Positions 11,873 to 22,108 of a stretch of 64,000 nucleotides of DNA are shown piece after piece. The stretch covers positions 571,923 through 635,922 of the forward strand of contig BCKL01000003.1 in the NCBI GenBank assembly GCA_001600635.1. The letters run 5' to 3'. Position numbers and translations under genes: made by a program. This DNA comes from Leucosporidium creatinivorum (Eukaryota; Basidiomycota; Microbotryomycetes; Leucosporidiales; Leucosporidiaceae). Within the stretch, counting starts at the first letter, position 1. Each line of letters starts with the position of its first letter. Under the pieces are notes generated by a model that saw nothing but the letters and a program-made list of their open reading frames with translations, was not told where the DNA came from and ran no database searches.

Positions 11873-12956
11873 ATGCCGCCCGACAGGAGCGACCAAACGA
11901 AGGTCTCGTACAACGAAACTGCAGATCCTCGTCGTCGCAAGTCGGGCCCTGCACCCGAGCAGCAGCCTGAAGCCAGCACTTCGAAAACGCACGCTGCTCC
12001 GCCTCCGCCAGCTCCTCCTCGGCCGAGTCTACCACCCAAACCAACTCCCTACAGTGTGAGCGTCCTTCTCCTGCTGTATCGCGTCGCCTCCACTGACACT
12101 GGCCTCTCTACAGCGCCCAAGCTTGATGTGAGCTGCTTCCTCGCCCTTTCGACCTAGCTACAGCTGACTCGAAGCCCAACAGCAAATGCCAAGGAGCTTG
12201 TGGAAAGGTATGTCTTCTCTCGCTGCTACCTCATAGCCCTGTTGAACCGTGCGCGTGCTTCCTCACCTCGCAGGAGCTCCCCTACAGCTCGTTCACAGAT
12301 CAGCAGCATCGGAACCAGAGTGAGACCTTCTCACGACTTTGTGTGCTGTGCTCTGCTAACCTCTCGGACATACAGGGAGGCATCCAGGCGGCGGCAAGGC
12401 GTAGGTCGGCGTTGCCGTTCGCTTGCTCGGCGAGTTCAAGCTGACTTGCTGCTTGCAGGATGATGTGCCAAGATTGTGCGGCGCCACAGCAGGAGACTCT
12501 GAAGTGGTGAGTCCCTCCAGTCCCTGCTCTCCGAGGGCAAAGCCACTCGCTGACCTCTGTTCTCCAGCACCGAGTGCCGAGAGGTCAAGTCCGCCTCGAA
12601 GTCTTTCTCCGAGAACCAAGTGAGTCGAGCCTCTTTGTCGAGTACCGCAACGTTAGCTAAGTCCCAGCTGCAGAGGAGGAGCGCTTCAAAGGCAGTCTGC
12701 AGGTCATGTCAAGCCATCATCGACCGTCGGAACGCGACGAAGCGGAAGAAGGGGTGAGCCGAGCTCGACTTGCTGCTCTCTCTCGGTACTCGAGCTGACC
12801 TCGACCTCGCACCATAGAGGAAAGGGATACGATGACGATGAGGACGACGACGAGGATTCCGAGGAAGAGGAGCGGCAGAGGGAAGAAGCGCTCAAGAAGG
12901 GCAATCCCTACGAGCTCGTAGAGGAGGACGAAGACCCTTGGGAGATGTATCGTTGA
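11873..12956 (+). CDS. Stc1-domain protein (heterochromatin/RNAi adaptor family)
   Basis: Many tiny exons are needed, and they join in frame throughout. A Pro-rich N-terminus (MPPDRSDQTK) is followed by the paired-zinc Stc1 domain: KCQGACGKELPYSSFTD, then MMCQDC, LKCTECREVKSASKSFSE, and AVCRSCQAIIDRRN. The tail is acidic and ends ELVEEDEDPWEMYR at the TGA at 12954-12956. In fission yeast Stc1 links the RNAi complex RITS to the CLRC histone H3K9 methyltransferase. Basidiomycete proteins with this domain are mostly uncharacterised, so the role here is inferred from the domain only. The start is the ATG at 11873, 227 bp after the GATA factor stop. It faces the epimerase gene tail to tail, about 70 bp away. 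The chance of a missed micro-exon is real; the domain call is firm. Confidence 0.85.
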
Positions 12957-13027
12957 CTGAAGGACAGTGTGATTGCGTGTTGTTTGTACTATGTAGCTCG
13001 CTACAGCTTCCCTCCTCCGTCGGCTAG

Positions 13028-14263
13028 TCAATCGGTGAACTCGAGAGTGACCTTGCCTTCCCACGACTGGCCGGCGGAGAGCTCAACGAACGAGGAGACC
13101 TGTCCGGGCTCCAGGCAGACGTAGCGGCCGGCTCCTCCTTCTTCCATATCGCCGATGGTCGCGCCCTTCTCGGGTCCAGGGTTCCAGAGCTGTAGTTGGG
13201 AGAAAGGGAGGTCAGCTTGGAGGTCGGCGAGGGAGAGCGCCGAGCGGACTCACCACGACGTCAGCGAGGTGCTCCTTGGTCACCTTCATCGAGCCAGTGG
13301 TTCCCTCGTACTTGATCTCCAACACATCGGGAGCATGGTAGTAGACACGGTCGACCTCGCCTTTAGGTCCCTGCACCTCTACGACCTCGCGATCCTCCTT
13401 GCCCTCCTTGCCGCCCGTGACCTTGTCGACGAAAGTGAGGGTGTTGAGAGGGGTGACACGGACTTGAGGAGGAGAGACGGAGGAGGGGAGGCGCAGGTAG
13501 GAGTGCAGGAGGGCTTGGAAGGGGAGGATTGACGAGGCGGAGGAGGAGGAAGGCGAGGTGACGCCGAGGGTGACGGTCAGGGCTGAGGGGAGTAGGTGGA
13601 CCGTGTACTTGAGCGAGAAGTCGCGGTCGAAGAGGGCGCGAGTCTCGGCGGTGGAGGAGAGGACTATGAGGTGCAGAAGGAGGAGGTCAGCGAAGCAAGC
13701 CGAGCCCTCGGTCGGTGAAGTTGAGAAGACTTACGGAAGACGGCCTTCTCTCCCTCGCCAAATGAGCCCGACTCCTCGGCGCTGTAAGTCCAAGTGCTGG
13801 TACGCGCGAAGCCGTGCTGCTTGAGCTTGGAGTAAACGCCGTCGTAGGCTTCCATGTTGGGCGGGCCGAACACTGGCCTGTGGGGTCGGCGAGAGCGGAG
13901 GGTAGAAAGAGAGGTCAGCGGTTGCAGAGCAGCTGGGAGTGGTACGGTGGAAGCTCACCAGCAGATGGGGATACCGCCCCGGATGGCAGCGGGGTCAGAA
14001 ACGCGGACCGACGACTTGGACGAGGCGAAGAGGCGCTCCTTGCCGGCTTGGATGTAGGAGAAGACGGTAGCTCCCTGTGGAAAGCAGGAGGGTTCAGTGC
14101 GAGCTCTATTGAGCCTGTCGAACTCTTGAAATCACTTTGAGAGCGACCTCGGCGGAGGAATCTCCGTGCTTGAGGAGGACGGTGTCGTTGTTGAGCGAGA
14201 TTGGCACTGCAGGGAGGTAGCTGGGTCAGCTGGGCTGCTGGGAGGGCTTAGCTAGTACTCACT
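13028..14263 (-). CDS. Glucose-6-phosphate 1-epimerase (aldose-1-epimerase-like, YMR099C family)
   Basis: Cytosolic enzyme interconverting the alpha and beta anomers of glucose 6-phosphate. Family landmarks are GATVFSYIQAGKERLFAS, AIRGGIPICWPVFGPPN (hexose-phosphate site region), HGFARTSTW (His/Arg catalytic region), and the C-terminal LWNPGPEKGATIGDM with VCLEPGQV. Exons are 14263, 14136-14206, 13959-14074, 13735-13877, 13254-13663 and 13028-13189. They sum to 903 nt, giving 300 residues, close to the yeast protein (297). No ATG lies in frame in the first long exon. Splicing of the 14207-14262 intron (GTGAGT donor, CTGCAG acceptor) creates an ATG from the terminal A of the leader exon and TG of the next, giving MPISLNNDTV, where homologues start. 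The split start is an inference from homology and frame; the rest of the gene is firm. Confidence 0.9.
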
Positions 14264-14691
14264 GATGTATCAGACCACAGACGAAGTGAACAGTCAGAAG
14301 AAGAGGGGCGCTGGACTTGGGCTCGCGGCTTTTGGCCAGGTCAGCGCTCTCGCTCCTTCCAACTCCCGCCCTCGCTTCTAGAAGATCCTCTCGCTCGCGT
14401 CAGGTGAGTAGGCTACAGAGCTACAAGGGTACAGCTGTCGAGGAGAGGAGTACAGCTAAGCTAACAGCCTACATCTCTCTACTCTCCCCTCCTTTCGTTT
14501 GCTTCCCGTCATCATCGCTCCTTCTCGACTCACTCGCTCACTCGCCGCCCTCCGGTCGACCTGCTCGCCTACAACGATCATCTCGCCGTACACCTATACA
14601 GCTACATCTCCGCTTTCGCCTCTTCTCTAGACTCTTTCCAGCCAAGCTCTCACCTTCCACCACCCTCAGCCTTAACCTTCAAACCGCCGAA
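14264..14691. promoter_or_regulatory. Divergent promoter between epimerase and 14-3-3 genes
   Basis: The 428 bp between the two start codons contain a pyrimidine-rich run upstream of the 14-3-3 ATG, typical of a strong fungal promoter. Several copies of TACAGCT or its reverse complement AGCTGTA are present (14430-14438, 14451-14457, 14597-14603). I see no convincing TATA box. The leader exon of the epimerase also lies here. Confidence 0.5.
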
Positions 14692-16327
14692 ATGTCTGCT
14701 CCCGCTCTCGATAACAGGACAGAGTTGGTCTACATGGGACGCATTGCCGAGCAGGTCAGTCCCATCTCCTTCCCTTCCTCCCTTCTCGCGCTCTACAGGG
14801 AAGCAGGAGCGCAGCGTCCATGGCGACTGAGACAGCACGCGTGCGAGCTCCCAACTCGGCTTTCGAATGGGTTGCAAGGGCTGTGCGGTGGTTGGGAATA
14901 AGGGAGAGTAGCTCATGTACAAGGCAGAGCACACCCGGGTCGATGGCTGAAGCTGGGGATCGTTGGGCGGCGGAAGGGCATCTCCGTCACGGGCTGTGAA
15001 AGGAGGAGAACACCGCGCTGACCTTGAGATGGTACACCGACAGTCGGAGCGTTACGATGAGATGGTCCAGTAGTGAGTTACATTTCTTCGTCGCTTCCCT
15101 CGCTCGCTCTGAGGAGAGGGACGTCGGTAGCGCACAGGCGATGCTAACCTGGTCTCTCTCGCGCGCCTAAAGCATGAAGGACGTTGCCAAGGTGAGTTGA
15201 TTTGTTGTCGTGGTAGTCGCGTGAGATCGTAAGCTGACTTATGTGCTCTCCCTATCCAGCTTGGCGTCGAACTCACCGTCGAGGAGCGCAACCTTCTCTC
15301 CGTCTCTTACAAGAATGTGCGTATTGCATCGGGTTCGGCCCAGTCTACCACAAAGAATGCACTGGAGCACCGATGGAAATGAGGCCGAAACGATCCCGGC
15401 CACTGAACGAACACAGGCTGACCTCACTGCTCTCAACAGGTGATTGGAGCTCGCCGCGCTTCGTGGAGGATCATCTCGTCGATCGAGCAGAAGGAGGAGT
15501 CCAAGGGCAACGAGAGCCAGGTCGCCAAGATCAAGGAGTACCGCCAGAAGGTTGAGGCCGAGCTCTCGGACGTCTGCAACGACATCCTCAAGGTCCTCGA
15601 CGAGCACCTCATCCCCGCCGCCCAGGCTGGAGAGTCCAAGGTGAGCTTTGACTCGGCGCAAGTGGTGGATAGGTCTTGTGGACGATCAGATGCTGGGAGA
15701 AGATGAGAACAAGCGTGGCGAGGAGCAGCTGGAAACAGAGGTCCGAACGAGCGAAAGCTGACCCTTGCCTCCCATCCTCTCCAGGTCTTCTACCACAAGA
15801 TGAAGGGAGACTACCACCGCTACCTCGCCGAGTTCGCTTCGGGAGATGGACGCCAGGCCGCCTCCGAGGCCGCCCACGAGTCCTACAAGAGCGCTTCGTC
15901 GATTGCCGCCTCCGAGCTCGCCCCTACCCACCCCATCCGCCTTGGTCTCGCCCTCAACTTCTCCGTCTTCTACTACGAGATCCTCAACTCGCCCGAGAAG
16001 GCTTGCTCCCTAGCCAAGCTCGCGTTCGACGATGCCATCGCCGAGCTCGACACCCTCTCCGAGGAGAGCTACAAGGATTCGACCCTCGTGAGTACACGCG
16101 CTTGAAGTGCCGTCCGAATCATCGCTGACTCGCTTTCTCATGCCACAGATCATGCAACTCCTCCGCGACAACCTCACGTACGTTCTCTTCTCGGCCCCTC
16201 CGCTCGAATTCCAACTGATCTCCCTTTGCCTTCCTACAGCCTCTGGACTTCGGACCTCAACGAGGCCACCGACGCCGAGCCCGAGAAGACCGAGGAGGCC
16301 GCCCCCGCCCCTGCTCCCGAGGCCTAA
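14692..16327 (+). CDS. BMH1: 14-3-3 protein
   Basis: Phosphoserine/phosphothreonine-binding dimeric adaptor acting in the cytosol and nucleus (signalling, cell cycle, stress). After [21 protein letters not shown] come [12 protein letters not shown], the family signature RNLLSVAYKN-like block ([19 protein letters not shown]), [18 protein letters not shown], and [17 protein letters not shown], followed by a short acidic tail [15 protein letters not shown] that ends at the TAA at 16325-16327. Lys, Arg and Tyr of the phosphopeptide pocket are present (KNVIGARR, YHRY). Seven introns interrupt it; the first is about 280 nt, long for this genome. Codon use is strongly biased, consistent with high expression. 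The start is the ATG at 14692 in a TCGAAATG-like context and agrees with the family length. Confidence 0.96.
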
Positions 16328-16609
16328 AGCGCGTTGTCGACCCCCGTCTCAATATCGAGCGCCGATTCGTCGCTACACTTTGCCTCTACCCCTCCACCCC
16401 CTTTCGCTTCAGTCTTGTTCTCTCTCAATCTACATCTTCCTAGCCAATCAATTACGTTCAGCAACCAATCGAGTCGAGAGGACAGGAGAGCGAGGCCGGG
16501 AGAGCGAGCAGCGAAGCGATCCGGGCGAGTGGACTTTGAGGGTGTTGATGAAGCTGGATAAAGCAGGAATGTTACAGACTAGCTACAGATGAAATCTCTC
16601 TACTCCCCC

Positions 16610-17663
16610 TCAGCCCGCCTTGGACTTCTTCGACGGCACCCTCTTGACCGGCTTGAGCTTGACCTCCTCCTCACTCTCGCTCTCCTGATCCACATCCATC
16701 TCATCGTCGTCGTCCTCCTCCCCATCCTCCTCCTCCTCATCCGACTCAACCACCATCTTAGCCTTCCCCTTCCCCTTCCCCTTAGCCGGCGCCTTCTTCT
16801 CCTTCCTCTCCTTCTCCTTGGGCGCAGCTTTCGGTTTCGGCGCGGCTTTGGCGCGAGGGGCGGCTTTGGGCTTGGGCTTGGAGTCGGCGAGGGCGAGGCC
16901 GTGCTTGACTGCTTCGGAGGCGAGCAGCTCGTACTGTTGAAGAGTGGGTGGGAGCGGGTCAAGGAAGCGAGATGAGCTGGGCGCCGAAGTGAGAGAGCGG
17001 CAGTCGAGACGTACGAGAGCATCGTTACGACGGGCTGCGAGCTGGATCGGGAGTTCGAGTGTCAGTGGAGTTCAAGGGCTGTAGAGCTCTGTAGAAGACT
17101 CACCTTGACATCCTCAACGCTGACGGTCGTTCGGTCGGCATGCCTAGCAACGCCGAGAGGCCTAGTCAGCTGTCGGGGTACCTCGGTGGAGAGCGAGCAG
17201 AGAGCTCGACCGACTTGGCAAACATCTCGAGGTCCTTTCCGAGCGAGACTGTAGGTGGTTGGGCGTGTCAGTGAGCGCCGAGGGCTGCCAGCGAAGGAGC
17301 CGAGAGAGACTGACGAGCTTGATTGAAGACGAGCTCAGCTAGCGAGGCTACAAAGTGCTCGGAGACGGCCACAGGTAGGTTGCTGCTCTCTGTGAGTCGA
17401 GGCATGGTCAGCTCGGCCAGCAAACGACCTGCGAGAGCTCGGCGCACCCTCTTCTTCGGCGATCTGCATGCTTGATGGTCAGCTATATGCTCAGAAGTCG
17501 TTCCGAGTGAGCTCACTTTTGCTACAGTATACCAGCAAGCAGCCTTGAGGTTCTGTGAAGCGAACAAGTCGCGAGTGAGCTTCCAACAGCACGAGCGACG
17601 GTTTTGGGAGGTGTAGCTCACCTGACGCGACAGCGGCTCTGAGTTGGCATCTCCCTTGGCCAT
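16610..17663 (-). CDS. MHF1: CENP-S/MHF1 histone-fold protein with long charged tail
   Basis: Histone-fold protein that pairs with CENP-X/MHF2 at kinetochores and with the FANCM/Mph1 helicase at stalled forks. The in-frame exon chain reads MAKGDANSEPLSRQ, NLKAACWYTVAK, IAEEE, then HFVASLAELVFNQA, LSLGKDLEMFAK, HADRTTVSVEDVK, LAARRNDAL and QQYELLASEAVKHG. This follows CENP-S from helix 1 to the RRN-L motif. After that comes an extra tail of about 85 residues, Lys/Ala/Pro-rich and then strongly acidic, ending VPSKKSKAG at 16610. Animal and yeast proteins are about 80-140 residues, so the tail is an addition. Six or more introns were placed. The donor after EEE is a guess between two options, and both keep the frame. 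Start ATG at 17661-17663. Confidence 0.88.
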
Positions 17664-18151
17664 CTGAGCGAGCTACCAATGTAGAAAAGAAGCTGCAGCG
17701 AGCTGAAAGGCTTGAGGCGAGACGCGTCGGGCGGGCAGCAGGCTTCAGGCAGATGTCGAGGAGGAGCTGTAGAGTGGTCGAGCCTCAGGAAAGTTGCTGT
17801 ACCTGACTAGAAGCGGGCGAGGCGAGAAAAGCTGGTTGAGGATGTAGGCAAGCTGTAGGCAAAGGTGCTCAAGAAGCGGGAGCGAAACGCTCCTTTCACT
17901 CCCACTCTCACCTTGTCTCATTACTCGACAAGCTACAAGGCTACAGATCACCTTCATTTCTCCGATGGCAAGCTTACTCTGCTACATGGCCGTCCGTAGC
18001 CCCTCGTGGTCCGCTCGTCGCTGAGACTCGACACGGCCCCTTCGAACGGACGCAAGAGAGCGACGAAGGGGAGAAGCAGGCTTGTCTTCCCGTCACTCAC
18101 TCCAATACGCTCATTCACCCCCAGCGCCGGTCGCTGTAGCTCATCACCACC
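17664..18151. promoter_or_regulatory. Divergent promoter region between MHF1 and a membrane-protein gene
   Basis: The 488 bp between two divergent starts hold no gene. AGCTGTA or close variants recur (17765-17771, 17796-17801, 17851-17858, and GCTGTAG near 18133), with CTACAG at 17941-17946. The function of the repeat is unknown (see findings). Confidence 0.45.
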
Positions 18152-19656
18152 ATGGACGCAGGAATGGCTGCCATCGCCGACATGAAGAACCGCGACTCTG
18201 CTCAGCGCAGTCGCCCTCCTCCCGCTGGACAGGACTTCCAGTTCCCTCCGCAGACCGACGCCACTATGAGCGACGCAGGGGGTCCTGCTTCGCACCACTC
18301 GAAGCACCTCTCGATGGGCCAGCCCGCCACTGCCAGCGCCGAGCCCAACTCCATCGCCGCCTTGATGATGGGCAGCGACGACCAGGTGAGCTGAGGCCTT
18401 CTCTGTCTGTTGTTGCGTCCCTCTCAGCTGACCTCGAGTCTCCTTCGCAGGAAAGCTCTCTCCCCTACGCCCAAGCTCAGCCAGGCGCTCCCATGCTTCC
18501 GCCGAACCCAGCCAGCATTCCCATCCCCATCTCTCCGTCAGCTCCCCGCTTCCAGCTCGTCGACCGAGTCCTCCCTCCCCTGCCCGACTCTCCATACGGT
18601 CCTGAGCCCGCTGAGCTTCATCGACGTCCCTCCGGCTCCCAGCGAGTCGCTCCTCGCGCCTTCACTCCTCCCGGCTCCAGCGATTTCTACGTCGTCCCCC
18701 ATCAGGCGCATATGGAAGCCTACCAGGACTCTGGATACGCAGGAGGTCCGCCACACCCGTCCCGCTTTGCTCAACCCGCTTTCGAAGCGCCGTGGGTCGC
18801 CCCGGAGGAGTACGAGAAATGGGATGGAGCCTACGATGTGCCGAGGGACGTCTACGGGGATGCAGAGCAGGAGGACAAGAAGCGCTTCAAGAAGAAGCTC
18901 GTCTGGTGCATCCTCGGCATTATCGTCGTCATCGCTGCCATCGTGGGAATTGCCGTCGCAATTTCAAAGCGTAACTCGTCCTCGTCGGAGAACAACGCTG
19001 CCAGCCCGAAGAGCTCGGCTACCTCGGACGCAGGCGACAGGCTCTCCAGCTCGACTGTGGTCATCGTCGAAAGCGCGTCCAAAGGCTCCCCTTCACGTTC
19101 GACCGCCCAAGCCCTGCCTACCCTGTCGGCGACAACCTCCTCGCCTCGCGGCGTCTCGTTCAGCTCCACCATCATCGGCTCCTCTAGTGCGTCCATCTCT
19201 CTGGCCACTCCCACTCTCCCCACCTCAGCCGTCATCAGTTCGACTACCCCCGATCCAACGACTACGGGGCTGACCGACTCTCTCACGGAAACCCCCTCCT
19301 CGCCCGCCTCTACATCCACACCGCTCCTTCCTACGCTTCCCGTCACTTCGACTACAGCTCCCACTCGAACGACTGCTCCCGTCGCAGGTCCCTCCGTCAC
19401 CTGCATTACTGGAGGGCGAACCGTTTTCGGCTTCCCTGTCGGCGCAACGACTGCCACACTCCCAGCCGGTGCAAGCTGTCCAACCAGCGGCCCTCCGACG
19501 AAGGGAGCTTCGAGAGGACCTGCTGCCCCGGCCGCTGCTCCGGCCGCTGCAGGAGACGACGGCGAGGATGTTGATGAGGACTCAGGCGGATTTCAGAGCG
19601 CCGCTCTGAAGCGCCATCGTCGAGTGCGCAGGTCGGAGGGGAGCTATAGGATGTGA
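18152..19656 (+). CDS. Single-pass membrane protein with Ser/Thr-rich ectodomain
   Basis: No family recognised. One intron (18386-18450, CTGAC branch) joins an N-terminal part rich in Pro, Ser and His to the main exon. There is no signal peptide. About 235 residues in, the stop-transfer-like KKRFKKKLVWCILGIIVVIA begins a membrane helix of about 23 residues ending AVAISKRN. Positive charge on the N-terminal side suggests a cytosolic N-terminus and an outside C-terminus. The C-terminal half is almost all Ser/Thr/Pro/Ala, as in O-mannosylated wall sensors, with one short Cys-bounded segment (CITGGRTVFGFPVG...C). It ends ALKRHRRVRRSEGSYRM at the TGA at 19654-19656. The topology resembles fungal surface sensors such as Mid2, but no sequence motif supports that name. 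Start ATG at 18152 (CACCATGGAC); a second ATG follows four codons later. Confidence 0.8.
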
Positions 19657-20127
19657 GGGAGACTTTGGAGTAGGACGTCGTTGGTGCAGAGTGAGGCTCG
19701 ACTGGAAGGCTGCAGAGCGGCGGGGCACTCGGCTGTTGAGTAGCTGGCCTCATCGTTCGACTTGAAGGCGCTTGCGCCGATGCTAGATGCAATACTTATG
19801 ATACCCTCTTGAACTATCTCACATCATTTGCTCATCGTCGCGAGGTTTGTGAGTCCTTGAGAGCAGCGAGCAAGACGAGAGAGACTCGGCGATAATCTTG
19901 CCGAGCTACGAAGCCTGCGCTTTGTGCAGGTTCCGCCCTCGAGAGTGGACGTGAGGAGTTCCAGATTCAACAAGTGATTGCATACAGATACACGTGGATC
20001 AACAATGTACACGACTGCTCGGCCTCAACCTTCCTTCCCCGCTTGCTCTCCATCGCCAAGCTGCCATCGCCGCTCAAGACTACTCAGGCCTCTTTTTTAG
20101 ACCTTTTCGACGTCTACGATGAGGATC
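19657..20127. other. Intergenic stretch, nothing recognised
   Basis: Convergent 3' ends meet here: the membrane protein on the plus strand and the zinc-finger gene on the minus strand. I see no protein-like frame, no tRNA-like fold and no repeat. Confidence 0.5.
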
Positions 20128-21328
20128 TCAATACCTCGCGTGGTGGCTTCGTTTCTGCAGAGGTAGAAGACGAGGGGTGGCGAAGGATGGCAAGTGGGCC
20201 GGGACAGGCGAATGGAGCAAGCGGGGGTCAGCGCTGGTCTGTTATGCACGTGAACCGACAGAAAGCTCACCTGATGCTCACGCAAGCCTACTTGACGTCC
20301 CCAGACCTTCTGGCACTGCTCGCAACGCCAGCCCGAAGGAGGAAGGGGAAGGGAGGTAGGAAGCGCTTGAGGCGGAGTTGGAGCGGGTGGGCCGACGCTG
20401 AGCAGCGAGAGCTTCTGCGTGAATAGTGTAGAGATGGAGGAGGTTGACGGGAGTGAGGTAGGAGCCACGAGAGCCATGCCTTTCGATGGGATCGCTCGAC
20501 GCGAAGGGCGGAGAGTCCTTGTAGATGCCGCTCGCTGAGTGGGCGAAAGCTGGGCGTGAAAGTAGAGGCTTCGAGGTGCAGTAGATCCGATGGCTGTAGG
20601 TGAAGGCGAAGGAAGCGCCGAGGGAAGGCGAGAGGACGGACGAAGAGCAGAGAGCGAAGNGCGAGCGGGGGAGAGTTGAGCTGCTGAGCAGTGACGAGTT
20701 GGTGAGCTTGAGATCGCAGGGGAGAGCTGTAAGGGGAACTTACTTGTAGCAGAAGCTGAACCAGCAAGCGATGAGGCAGGAAGGAAAGAAGCGAGCGCCG
20801 GCCGAACTTGGTCGTGAGCTGAGAGCNTCGAACGGNTCCTCTCGCTCCTGCCCCCTTCAAGCTCGGCGCCTGCTTCTCCTCGTCAAACAGTCGCCTCAAT
20901 CGCTCAACAGCTTCAGCCGGTGCTCTTCTACAGCTCAGCATGCGCCTCGTCACCTCGCCGACCTCCCCTCTCGCCCATCCCTGCTCTAAAAGATCGCCCG
21001 AGCGTTGCTGGAGCCCTCAAGCCAACACTCGTAGCCTGTCCAACGGCTCGGAGAAGCGATTCGAGCTGTTGAAGAGGGCNAAAGATTGGTAGGGTGATAA
21101 AGGTGGAGACTGAGCGCGGGAACGAGGTGAGCCAAGTCGCTGCAGATGGGTNGCTCTGGCGGGACGCGAANGAGCCGTTGCATCGCTTTCGCTCGTCGAA
21201 GGCGCGGCGAGGTTGAGAGGTGCTGGGAAGCGAGTGGCGAGTGGCTGAAGGCGTGTTGGATGGTGCTCGTCGGCTGAGGGAGGGCGCGGCGAAGGTCGGT
21301 CGGCCGTCGCTGGCGCAGCGGAGCTCAT
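20128..21328 (-). CDS. Putative C2H2 zinc-finger protein, frame damaged
   Basis: The C-terminal end is clear: an exon ending GWRCEQCQKVWGRQVGLREH is spliced (GTGAGC donor at about 20.27 kb, CTGCAG acceptor) to KRSHHARY and a TGA at 20128-20130. This completes one C2H2 finger of spacing C-x2-C-x12-H-x4-H at the extreme C-terminus. Upstream exons include a Pro/Ser-rich part and a helical part (EAVERLRRLFDEEKQAPSL). The best start is the ATG at 21326-21328, giving MSSAAPATADRPSPRPP. The same frame meets one TGA between LDRLRVLA and GLQQRSGDLLEQGW (about 21.02 kb), and six ambiguous bases fall inside it. Either a tiny intron, a wrong base call or real decay could explain this. No family beyond the finger is recognised. 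Confidence 0.5.
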
Positions 21329-22108
21329 TCACTCGCTGAGCTGGGTACAATTGGACGAGGGAGGTCGGGGACGCGTTGGAGATTGCTGCATTGTCAGCTC
21401 AAAGATCTCTATGCCCTCCATGGCGAGCCTGCGACTCTACAAGACTAGCTTCGGCGCTGCACCGACCCAGTCCGCCCGGTTCGGCTGCTGATGCTCTCAC
21501 CCGCCTGCAGCGTCCTGTTGGGGCCGACGGTAGTGCTCAGGGAGCTTTGGCGTTTCGCTTGAGCGTGGTGGAGACTTCCAGCATGCGTTTCGTCGGCCTC
21601 TGGAAGGAGGGAGGAGCCGAAGCCGATTAGCTTGCGCCCTCTCCTCTCTCATATCCTCTACCTCCAGGACTCACCGCGAAGCTCTTCTGGTCGGTAAGTG
21701 CTCGGCGACATTGCAAGATGTACGACGGCGAGCGTTGGCACGGGCTGACCCTTGCCTCGGCATGCAGGCCAGCTTCATCCGCCTCCTCCTCGTCGTCGCC
21801 GTCTCGTCCATCCCCTCCAGTAACGCTGCTCGACCTCTTCCCGAGTGCAGCACTTGGTCTTAAACCAAGGGTGCTGCTCGCCACTCGATGGCTATCTCAG
21901 TAGACCGCTGGCGGCTCGTTGGAACGCCATCCTCCTTGCCGCTGCCCCTCGTCGGCGCTCCTTGACAGCGTTGAAGAGCTCGGGAACAGCTGCTGCAAGT
22001 CATTTGGCACCTGCGAGAATGTTGGCAAAAGAGGTGAGTCAGTGTTCGGGAAGGTGGCGAGCTGTAGTGAAGCGACTAACCCATTCATCTCGACTGTCCA
22101 GGAGCAAC
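21329..22108. other. Unresolved stretch, possible plus-strand exons
   Basis: Plus-strand splice signals are present: a GTAAGT donor near 21.69 kb with a CTGAC...GCATGCAG acceptor at about 21.77 kb, and GTGAGT near 22.03 kb with a CTAAC...GTCCAG acceptor at about 22.10 kb. Several frames between them are open and protein-like, but I could not chain them into one reading frame. It may be the 5' part of the next gene or its untranslated leader. Confidence 0.3.
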
